Shown here piece after piece: positions 47,192 to 52,201 of a stretch of DNA of 52,201 bases. The stretch's first letter is position 1. Every line of letters starts with the position of its first letter. The notes beneath the pieces are model-generated. The model was given only the letters and a program-made list of their open reading frames with translations, did not search any database and was not told where the DNA came from. The DNA lies in the IMG/VR virus record IMGVR_UViG_3300045970_000109, positions 1-52,201 of that record; one strand, 5' to 3'. Source of the DNA: a virus. Made by a program: the position numbers and the translations under genes.

Positions 47192-47431
47192 TCAGGAGTC
47201 TTGTGTGCTTGTATGTTCTGTGCCATGCTCTTCTCTCCACTTTGCCATCATAATTTCAGCACCTTCCATGATGGTCTTAAGAAGGGCATCCTCTAATGAG
47301 ATATGCTCCGCAACCATGCGGTCTTGGAGCATTGCGTGTGTTTTGTTGCCAAGCTTCATGAACCAGGAGCCTTGTGCCTTGTAAGGGAACTTGGTATCTC
47401 TTGGTCCCATCATGTGAACTTTAAGTGCCAC
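47192..47431 (-). CDS. Hypothetical protein, 79 aa, GTG start
   Basis: A GTG at 47431 with AGGAG eight bases ahead. MALKVHMMGPRDTKFPYKAQ then helical (MVAEHISLEDALLKTIMEGA). Not recognised. Confidence 0.7.
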   Translation of the reverse strand: MALKVHMMGPRDTKFPYKAQGSWFMKLGNKTHAMLQDRMVAEHISLEDALLKTIMEGAEIMMAKWREEHGTEHTSTQDS

Positions 47432-47439
47432 AATGTCTC

Positions 47440-47616
47440 CTATATGTGAAACGAGTTCTTGGGAACATAAGCATTACCTCTTGCTTCGTAGGCAACATCT
47501 TGAACTGCTTCAGGATAGTCTCCACCACCTGAATACACTTCTAAGTCACCATGCTGAGCAATCTTATCCTTGAGGATTTGAATCAAGGCAGAGGCTTTGA
47601 TACCGTGCATGAACAT
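47440..47616 (-). CDS. Small conserved-type phage protein, 58 aa
   Basis: MFMHGIKASALIQILKDKIA then QHGDLEVYSGGGDYPEAVQD. The LIxxLxxxIxxHGDLxVYxxGGD pattern is common in short phage proteins of unknown role. CGAGG lies ahead of the start. Confidence 0.7.
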   Translation of the reverse strand: MFMHGIKASALIQILKDKIAQHGDLEVYSGGGDYPEAVQDVAYEARGNAYVPKNSFHI

Positions 47617-47766
47617 GTGAACCTCGAAAAGAAACTAGACCCCAATTTCATTTTTGTATTTCGGAAACAATAAACCGACTCGGGATAGTCAATACTAGCG
47701 GCTACCCGAGAATTCACTGGTCATTGGGAGTTGGTAGCTGTATGGGTCTAAAAGGGTTAAAAGAAC

Positions 47767-47892
47767 TGGTGCGCCTACCCGGACTCGAACCGGGACGGAT
47801 TACTCCGACAGATTTTGAACAGGCTTTTGACAATCCACCGAACACCATCTCAGCGATAAGTCTGTTGTGTCTACCAATTCCACCATAGGCGC
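47767..47892 (-). tRNA. tRNA-Leu with 41-nt insertion in anticodon loop
   Basis: Acceptor GCGCCTA/TAGGCGC, Leu-type D arm GTGGAATTGGTAGACAC, anticodon stem ACAGA/TCTGT, class II variable arm CGGA/TCCG, T arm CCCGG-TTCGAGT-CCGGG and encoded CCA are all intact. Between the stem halves lie 48 bases instead of 7. Removal of 41 bases would leave CTCAAAA (CAA) or, shifted, CTTAAAA (TAA). The insert ends with AAAAGCCTGTT, a near copy of the 3' anticodon strand AAAATCTGT. Confidence 0.82.
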
Positions 47893-47913
47893 AGGGTTGA
47901 CTCTGATAATATG

Positions 47914-47920
47914 TATATCG
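47914..47920 (-). promoter_or_regulatory. CGATAYA motif upstream of tRNA-Leu
   Basis: The minus strand reads GCGATATACATATTATC, 22-28 bases ahead of the tRNA 5' end. Confidence 0.35.
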
Positions 47921-47940
47921 CTTCGTCTGCCGTTTACTCC

Positions 47941-47950
47941 AATTAAATAT
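47941..47950 (+). promoter_or_regulatory. AATTAANTAT element before HNH gene
   Basis: AATTAAATAT followed by AGGAG and the ATG at 47961. Confidence 0.45.
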
Positions 47951-47960
47951 AGGAGTAATT

Positions 47961-48425
47961 ATGAGCAACCAACGCGGCTATACTGATCAAGATGTTATTA
48001 ATGCTGTCGCATCTTCAACCTCCAAGAGACAGGTATTAGCTAAGTTAGGGTTAGTAGAGGCTGGAGGCAATTATAAATGCTTACAGCTTACTTTTGAAAG
48101 ACTTAAAGTAGATACTAGCCATTTTACAGGTAAGTTGTGGAACAAAGGGAAAATATTACCATCGAAACGACAAGTTAGTGAATACCTTTCAAATACTAAG
48201 TCTATACAGTCACACAAACTAAGGATTAGACTTATTAAAGAGGGCATATTTGAAGCTAAATGTTATAGCTGTCAAAATGTATTCTGGTTAGATAAACCTA
48301 TCGCATTAGAGTTGGAGCATATCAATGGTGATCACTCTGATAATACCTTGAGCAATCTAACACTGTTATGCCCCAACTGCCATGCACAGACTAAGACTTA
48401 TCGCGGAAAGAACAAGAAGTCTTAA
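47961..48425 (+). CDS. HNH homing endonuclease
   Basis: 154 residues. The N-terminal half resembles a small HTH (TDQDVINAVASSTSKRQVLA). The C-terminal half has CYSC, then LELEHINGDHSDNTLSNLTL and LCPNCHAQT, the classical HNH with zinc CxxC pairs. Plus strand, next to tRNA-Leu; its end overlaps the minus-strand gene by four bases. Confidence 0.92.
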   Translation: MSNQRGYTDQDVINAVASSTSKRQVLAKLGLVEAGGNYKCLQLTFERLKVDTSHFTGKLWNKGKILPSKRQVSEYLSNTKSIQSHKLRIRLIKEGIFEAKCYSCQNVFWLDKPIALELEHINGDHSDNTLSNLTLLCPNCHAQTKTYRGKNKKS

Positions 48426-49024
48426 TCTACCAAACTTTTCTTGAGTGCTTGCACCCAATCAGTCCGGCTCTTGGCTCTGGAAATCTCTGCAAGCCTTTCC
48501 TTTTCATGGTATTCGATGCTCCACTTAGTTGACTCAATCTGCTTGTGATACCAGTAGTCAACTGTGATATCAGTAGGAGCGCCTTTCTTGGAGTAATGAG
48601 TGCAGTCGTAGTCGATGCTACTAACAAGCTGTTCGATCATGAACTCTTTGAACTTGTCATGATCGTGAGTTGGAGGAATCCACTCTCTAACCTTGTTTAG
48701 CATAGCCTGATAACGCTCTCTGATTTCAAGCTCTTTTCTAGCCTGCTCAATGTATTCACGCTGAGCCTGGATGTTGAAAGAATCACAGCCTGAAATCTTT
48801 TCCTTATCAGACATGTGTTCAAGGTCAAAGAGAAGAGCCTTGCTATCAATCAGAGCCTTATCATGATAGGCCACATCAGCTGGAAATTCATCAGGGATAG
48901 GAGTATCAGTTGGGTCATCACGCATCAAGATACAGGCACCAAAGGCTCTGGCACACTGCAATGCGAACTCCTTGAACTCTGTTACCTGCCCACTGTTTAC
49001 ATCAGCAGTATATCCGGTAGGCAT
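48422..49024 (-). CDS. Conserved phage protein, 200 aa
   Basis: The start MPTGYTADVNSGQVTEFKEF followed by ALQCARAFGACILMRD is one I recognise from many phage genomes, without assigned function. The rest is a helical, charged body (YIEQARKELEIRERYQAML). ATG overlaps the upstream stop (TAATG). Confidence 0.82.
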   Translation of the reverse strand: MPTGYTADVNSGQVTEFKEFALQCARAFGACILMRDDPTDTPIPDEFPADVAYHDKALIDSKALLFDLEHMSDKEKISGCDSFNIQAQREYIEQARKELEIRERYQAMLNKVREWIPPTHDHDKFKEFMIEQLVSSIDYDCTHYSKKGAPTDITVDYWYHKQIESTKWSIEYHEKERLAEISRAKSRTDWVQALKKSLVD

Positions 49025-49251
49025 TACTTCACCCGATTCTTCTTAGCAGTTGCCTGCTTGCGCTTGTCAGCCTTACGCTTGATTTCCTGCTTCTGTTCGT
49101 CCGTATGAACGACAGCAACAACAGGAGCCACACGCAGAGCCTTCCACTCGCTCTTAGGGCAGTAAGAGTAAGACCCTGTGAGCATCAGAAGCTCAGCAGT
49201 ATGGTCAGAAACTCGTTTGACCTTGCCTTCAGATGATTTGACACACTTCAT
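49024..49251 (-). CDS. Basic hypothetical protein, 75 aa
   Basis: MKCVKSSEGKVKRVSDHTAE at 49251 with GGAGG ahead. The basic C-terminus (KQEIKRKADKRKQATAKKNR) suggests nucleic-acid binding. Confidence 0.7.
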   Translation of the reverse strand: MKCVKSSEGKVKRVSDHTAELLMLTGSYSYCPKSEWKALRVAPVVAVVHTDEQKQEIKRKADKRKQATAKKNRVK

Positions 49252-49269
49252 AGGTGGTACCTCCGTGTT

Positions 49270-49287
49270 GACTCTGATCGCAGAGTC
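49270..49287 (-). other. Intergenic hairpin
   Basis: Perfect GACTCTG/CAGAGTC with a 4-base loop between two genes, and no U-run on the minus strand. Confidence 0.45.
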
Positions 49288-49295
49288 GGGTTGAA

Positions 49296-49460
49296 TTAAT
49301 AGCCGTAAACGATACAAGCTTCGCCATATATGCGAAGAAGATCGTGATCTGACATTGCTTGGTATTCTTCTAGTGTGGCAAAGGTAAAATGCTGATTGTT
49401 TTCGTTGTTACAATCACCATCTTCCCATTCCAACAAGCGGTCAATTATGAGTTGTCGCAT
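49296..49460 (-). CDS. Hypothetical protein, 54 aa
   Basis: MRQLIIDRLLEWEDGDCNNE, with TFATLEEYQAMSDHDLLRIY: a short conserved-type phage pattern (LLxWEDxD...SDxDLLxxY). It overlaps the upstream gene by 16 bases. Confidence 0.68.
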   Translation of the reverse strand: MRQLIIDRLLEWEDGDCNNENNQHFTFATLEEYQAMSDHDLLRIYGEACIVYGY

Positions 49461-49789
49461 TTGACATATCGCTCAAAGATGAGCGGAACAGCCTTTTCGA
49501 CAGTAGGCTCATAGAACAGTTCAGCATCAGTTACCTTATCCATTCCCTGATTCCTGAAGTAATAGAAAAAGGCCTGACCGAAGCGAAGCCACTTGTATTC
49601 TGGATCTTGCCTATTACCAAAATAGAAGTGAGTAAAGGACTGATAGTCTTCCTGACTGATACTAACTTTCGGGTTGGTCACCTTGTCTCCTTTGTTATAA
49701 CCCATCATCTTGATGTGATATGAAAGATGTTCTGAGGCTATTGCTCTTGCATCCTTGACAGCTTGACACTCGTTGAAGTTTATCGCCAT
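49445..49789 (-). CDS. Hypothetical protein, 114 aa
   Basis: MAINFNECQAVKDARAIASE at 49789; an upstream ATG at 49804 is also in frame. Contains WLRFGQAFFYYFRNQGMDKV. Not recognised. Confidence 0.7.
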   Translation of the reverse strand: MAINFNECQAVKDARAIASEHLSYHIKMMGYNKGDKVTNPKVSISQEDYQSFTHFYFGNRQDPEYKWLRFGQAFFYYFRNQGMDKVTDAELFYEPTVEKAVPLIFERYVKCDNS

Positions 49790-49926
49790 AGCCCATCCCA
49801 CCAAAAGGCTAGACGCCTATACCAAGGCACAACAGGCTTAGGCTCTTCTTTACGAATAGCCTTTCTTGGTGCCTTAGGACTTGTAGCTATGATTGTTGCT
49901 GCTATAACAACTAGCGGGTTGCTCAT
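49780..49926 (-). CDS. Small membrane-associated protein, 48 aa
   Basis: MSNPLVVIAATIIATSPKAP at 49926 has AGGAG ahead: a short hydrophobic start, then a Pro/Lys linker and an aromatic end (WYRRLAFWWDGLWR). Confidence 0.62.
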   Translation of the reverse strand: MSNPLVVIAATIIATSPKAPRKAIRKEEPKPVVPWYRRLAFWWDGLWR

Positions 49927-49927
49927 G

Positions 49928-50119
49928 CTATCTCCTAATTCGCGGAATTGAAACGGGGTTCTGCACAGTTGGCATAGGACGCATACGAGCTTCATATGCT
50001 GCGAGCTGTTTCTCTAACAACTCAATGTATTCTGCCGCTGACACCATGAGATTGTTTCTCTGATCAGGACCCTGAGGTGGATGAGAAGCAGCATATCTAA
50101 GGTCTTGTACTAAACCCAT
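49928..50119 (-). CDS. Hypothetical protein, 63 aa
   Basis: MGLVQDLRYAASHPPQGPDQ with a central helix (SAAEYIELLEKQLAAYEARM). AAGGAG ahead of the start. The pattern 'RxxAxxxP.....L...AAxxIxxLE' is common in small phage proteins. Confidence 0.7.
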   Translation of the reverse strand: MGLVQDLRYAASHPPQGPDQRNNLMVSAAEYIELLEKQLAAYEARMRPMPTVQNPVSIPRIRR

Positions 50120-50419
50120 ATAGTCTCCTTATAAATGGTTGTGGTTGAATTATGTCCAGACTACACGCCTCTCTGGACTCGCTAGGATTTCGCGGCGTAA
50201 CGAGTGAGTAAAACCAAACCCTCTGATCCCGCTGGTCGGAATATAGGAGTCGAACCTATAGGATTTTTAAACACTCTTTAAGAAGGTAGTAAACTCAACA
50301 AACTCCACTTGTCATAAGACTTGGCGATTGTCCCGAGTATGACCCTTCTTAGGTAGCACCTAGCTTCAAGCACTTGAAGTCGTAGTCATAGTGTCAACTC
50401 CGTCAGTGCAGGTATTGAT
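50120..50419. other. 300-bp non-coding span holding a tRNA-mimic RNA
   Basis: It lies between tRNA-Arg and the gene at 49928. It contains stems TAAGAAGG/CCTTCTTA, GTCATA/TATGAC and GTCCAGA/TCTGGAC (50156-50180), and the candidate Y-like RNA listed separately. No ORF is seen. Confidence 0.45.
50202..50276 (-). ncRNA. Second tRNA-mimic (Y-RNA-like) candidate
   Basis: In transcript order: GAGTG, T arm ATAGG-TTCGACT-CCTAT, hairpin ATTCCG-ACCAG-CGGGAT in place of an open acceptor, CA, D-like arm (GAG...GG...CTC), and CACTC, which pairs perfectly with GAGTG. This is again the 3' half before the 5' half with a capped acceptor. The 12 bases between GAGTG and the T arm are longer than in tRNA. Less sure than 38294-38405 because no Ro60 gene adjoins and the flanking stem is unclear. 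Confidence 0.5.
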
Positions 50420-50494
50420 TGGTCCACCCGGCAGGATTTGAACCTGCGTATTCGCTTTAGAAGAGCGATGCTAAATCCCCTCAGCTACGGGTGG
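50420..50494 (-). tRNA. tRNA-Arg(TCT)
   Basis: Acceptor CCACCCG/CGGGTGG, D stem GCTG/TAGC-type, anticodon stem TCGCT/AGCGA with loop CTTCTAA, T arm GCAGG-TTCAAAT-CCTGC, encoded CCA. Confidence 0.93.
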
Positions 50495-50502
50495 TTAAGT
50501 TA

Positions 50503-50509
50503 TATATCG
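50503..50509 (-). promoter_or_regulatory. CGATAYA motif upstream of tRNA-Arg
   Basis: The minus strand reads ATACGATATATAACTTAA, ending at the tRNA 5' end. Confidence 0.4.
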
Positions 50510-50667
50510 TATGAATTAAGGCTTAAGGAACCTTAAATGAGCGGCTGATATGTTACCTACAGTGGGAGTATCTCCACCAGTCATTCGTCAGCTACATCCA
50601 CCACCATTTATATACCGAGTGTGGCTCAGCGGTCAGCTTGGGCACTCCTGATGACAAACCAGGGCCC

Positions 50668-51054
50668 TTACCATCTAATACGAACACCCCAATTGATGTT
50701 GTTACCTACAGCATAGGCTTCAATGATAATAGTAGCGGTTTGAAAAGCTATCCTGTCTTTATGTTCCATCGAATTGCTTAGAAAGAAGTGTCCAATAGCG
50801 GTTAGTAGGCAGGCAACATTAATAATTGCCTGTTTAGGGTGTGAACCTAAGAACATATTACGCTCACCAATAGAATGTTCAACCCCATTAGCATCGACAT
50901 AGGTCATGTTATGGAAGTTAGATGTTTGCTTCCAATCAAGGAATAGCAAGGTCTGAAAGGTAACTTCCAGGGCAACCTCAGTCTTAGTCCACGGATCGCC
51001 TGCTCTTAGTGAACTTAAAACCAAGAGAGACAGTAATAAAGCTCGTTTTAACAT
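50668..51054 (-). CDS. Exported or membrane protein, 128 aa
   Basis: MLKRALLLSLLVLSSLRAGD at 51054 (AAAGG ahead) is a signal-peptide-like start. Two further hydrophobic stretches follow (INVACLLTAIGHFFL, TATIIIEAYAVG). No enzymatic motif; probably an inner-membrane or periplasmic protein. Confidence 0.75.
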   Translation of the reverse strand: MLKRALLLSLLVLSSLRAGDPWTKTEVALEVTFQTLLFLDWKQTSNFHNMTYVDANGVEHSIGERNMFLGSHPKQAIINVACLLTAIGHFFLSNSMEHKDRIAFQTATIIIEAYAVGNNINWGVRIRW

Positions 51055-51133
51055 GTTATACCTTTCCACAATAACAAGGTTAAGTTTGCTATAGCTGTTG
51101 AAAAAGCTATCGAAGATGCTAAGAAGTTAAAGG

Positions 51134-51379
51134 CTAAGATCTAACTTTCTTCGAAGCACCACAGTATTTGCATCGTTCTTCTCCCTCTTTCATACCATTA
51201 TGGCAATAAGCACAGTGGTAATGATTAGAGGGAGAACTCTTTTCTGCTGCAATAACAGCCAGCACTCGTTGTTCGATAGAAGCTTGATCGTCTGCCACAG
51301 TACCTCCAAAGGTGATAACTTGTGTTATCACACCAAGAATGACTAGCGAGGCTAGTAAGATTTCAAGTAGGGCAACCAT
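51134..51379 (-). CDS. Membrane-anchored zinc-ribbon protein, 81 aa
   Basis: MVALLEILLASLVILGVITQ at 51379 (AAGGAGG ahead) is one membrane span. The C-terminal CAYCHNGMKEGEERCKYC is a zinc ribbon of two CxxC pairs facing the cytosol. Confidence 0.78.
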   Translation of the reverse strand: MVALLEILLASLVILGVITQVITFGGTVADDQASIEQRVLAVIAAEKSSPSNHYHCAYCHNGMKEGEERCKYCGASKKVRS

Positions 51380-51410
51380 ATGCCTCCTTAAGAAGTGGGT
51401 GACAAATAAA

Positions 51411-51443
51411 GGGCTCCTACCCAATTTCTATGAGTAGGAGCCA
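51411..51443 (-). terminator. Strong hairpin upstream of 51134-51379
   Basis: GGCTCCTAC / GTAGGAGCC, nine perfect pairs with a 13-base loop. On the minus strand it is followed by CTTTATTTG, a partial U-run. Confidence 0.6.
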
Positions 51444-51521
51444 CATCCAACAGCGAGGTTACAGTACCGCCCCATTAAGCTACAATGTACCCGGAATAAA
51501 GTAGCACTGTTGGAATGTTAG

Positions 51522-52136
51522 TTACAGAAGAACCACATGGCCCTTCAGTTCTTTGATACCAATGGAACGAATGAAGGCTTCAATCTCTTCCACGGTAGCA
51601 GGACGAACTACCTCAGCGTTCGGGAAGTAATAGCTATCGTAGCCAACAGTGTTACCCTGCTTTTCAAGGTAAGTATTCTCGTCTGAGTTGGTCATAAGAA
51701 CAGTATCCTTGCCATAGATGACAAAGACACAACCAGCCCGAGTGTTCCCATAGAAGGCTTCCAGGAAAGGCTGATCATCTTCCTCGCTGAAATCACTAGC
51801 AGGACGATCAGCACCAAGCATGTCAAGGATAGGCTCACCAGTAAGAACGGTGAGAAGCTTGACTACATCGCTGCGATGGCAACCAAATGCATTGGTATTG
51901 GCCTTCAAGAGAGTAACAACTCCCTTGGCAACAGCACCTTTGGCCTTCGGCTCAGCAACTTTCTTCACAGCATTCTGTTTAAGAAAGAACTTTGCAACAG
52001 GCTTCATTGCATCAGCAGTGAGCTTGTGAAGCTTCTTAGCAAGCACAAGCACTTCATCAACCTTCTTGACAGGTGCTTTCTTCGGTGCAGCCTTCTTTGC
52101 ATCAGTCTTCTTTACTACAACCTTCTTGGTAGCCAT
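51522..52136 (-). CDS. Lys/Ala-rich N-terminal tail protein, 204 aa
   Basis: A histone-H1-like tail (MATKKVVVKKTDAKKAAPKK and following) leads into a globular domain (GCHRSDVVKLLTVLTGEPIL, VFVIYGKDTVLMTNSDENTY). GC-rich codons suggest good expression. The tail could bind nucleic acid. Not recognised further. Confidence 0.78.
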   Translation of the reverse strand: MATKKVVVKKTDAKKAAPKKAPVKKVDEVLVLAKKLHKLTADAMKPVAKFFLKQNAVKKVAEPKAKGAVAKGVVTLLKANTNAFGCHRSDVVKLLTVLTGEPILDMLGADRPASDFSEEDDQPFLEAFYGNTRAGCVFVIYGKDTVLMTNSDENTYLEKQGNTVGYDSYYFPNAEVVRPATVEEIEAFIRSIGIKELKGHVVLL

Positions 52137-52174
52137 GATATCCTCCTATGGAAATGGCTTGGTTGAAAGAAACT

Positions 52175-52201
52175 TGGTGCGCCCAGAGGGATTTGAACCC
52201 C
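52175..52201 (-). tRNA. Partial tRNA, 3' end only
   Basis: T arm GGGG-TTCAAAT-CCCTC, acceptor strand TGGGCGC, A and encoded CCA. The anticodon lies beyond the window edge, so its identity is unknown. Confidence 0.85.

Noticed and set aside
50202-50419. Two-piece (permuted) tmRNA
   Set aside because: The order of halves fits, but no tag reading frame ending in ALAA and no tmRNA-type D-loop sequence were found.
50575-50650. tRNA-like 5' half (GGATGTAGCTGACG on the minus strand)
   Set aside because: No 3' half or anticodon arm with U33 could be fitted.
51057-51144. Plus-strand tail resembling the end of a coding gene (AVEKAIEDAKKLKAKI)
   Set aside because: No start codon or upstream body; possibly a remnant of a lost gene, but too short to support.
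51444-51500. tRNA-like 5' half on the minus strand (TGTAGCTTAATGGGG)
   Set aside because: No T arm with TTCRA and no matching acceptor strand; at best a decayed tRNA.
1-52201. CRISPR array, insertion sequence or integrase/attachment site
   Set aside because: No regularly spaced repeats, transposase motifs or integrase were seen anywhere in the window.

Overview
The window looks like a non-structural (early/middle) region of a large tailed dsDNA phage, probably jumbo-class. Genes are short, tightly packed and often overlap by the four bases ATGA. Almost all lie on the minus strand behind AGGAG-type ribosome binding sites. There is a large tRNA set with encoded CCA ends, a nucleotide-metabolism set (ThyX, dNMP kinase, CMP/dCMP-type deaminase) and many homing endonucleases. 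No capsid, tail, terminase or polymerase gene is visible. The host cannot be named from the sequence.

Layout, read in minus-strand coordinates. 1-5617: HU-like protein (cut by the window edge), several unknowns, a metallopeptidase-VWA protein and its MoxR-type AAA+ partner. 5687-13166: two very large unknown proteins, a NYN-like protein, a pol-beta-type nucleotidyltransferase and ThyX. 13141-17763: small membrane proteins, deaminase, lytic transglycosylase, a probably abundant 201-residue protein and dNMP kinase. 17819-20656: a Vsr-like endonuclease (plus strand), a COG3541-type nucleotidyltransferase and a GIY-YIG endonuclease. 20676-21256: tRNA Tyr, Pro, Gln. 21318-26585: HNH endonuclease, S26-like protein, Hsp20, M16 peptidase and a family of small LYLPTGE proteins. 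26659-34019: second Vsr-like endonuclease, tRNA Ser, amber-type CTA, Asn, fMet-like, Gly and Thr, a Pth2-like protein, two RMF/CrpP-like proteins, a proteasome-like hydrolase and an Rnl5-type RNA ligase. 34039-44054: three phosphoesterase/kinase genes, LAGLIDADG, HNH and GIY-YIG endonucleases, and a Ro60-like (TROVE/DUF2828) VWA protein preceded by a tRNA-mimic RNA. 44129-52201: hemerythrin, tRNA Glu (with insert), Ile-like, Met, Leu (with insert) and Arg, sugar-nucleotide and glycosyltransferase-like genes, HNH endonuclease, many microproteins and a final partial tRNA.

The most interesting theme is RNA metabolism. (1) A Ro60-like protein gene at 36685-38166 lies next to a same-strand RNA whose tRNA arms occur in circularly permuted order (T arm, capped acceptor-like hairpin, D arm), as in bacterial YrlA Y RNAs. 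A second RNA of this type may sit at 50202-50276. (2) tRNA-Glu and tRNA-Leu carry 38- and 41-nt insertions in the anticodon loop, too short for group I or II introns. (3) The same window encodes an RNA ligase, a PNK-like kinase, two metallophosphoesterases and a Pth2-like protein, which could together process, repair or survey such RNAs. (4) Two candidate phage promoter motifs recur: AATTAANTAT before every plus-strand ORF and CGATAYA (minus strand) before several tRNA genes. Everything here was read by eye; no database search or folding program was run.
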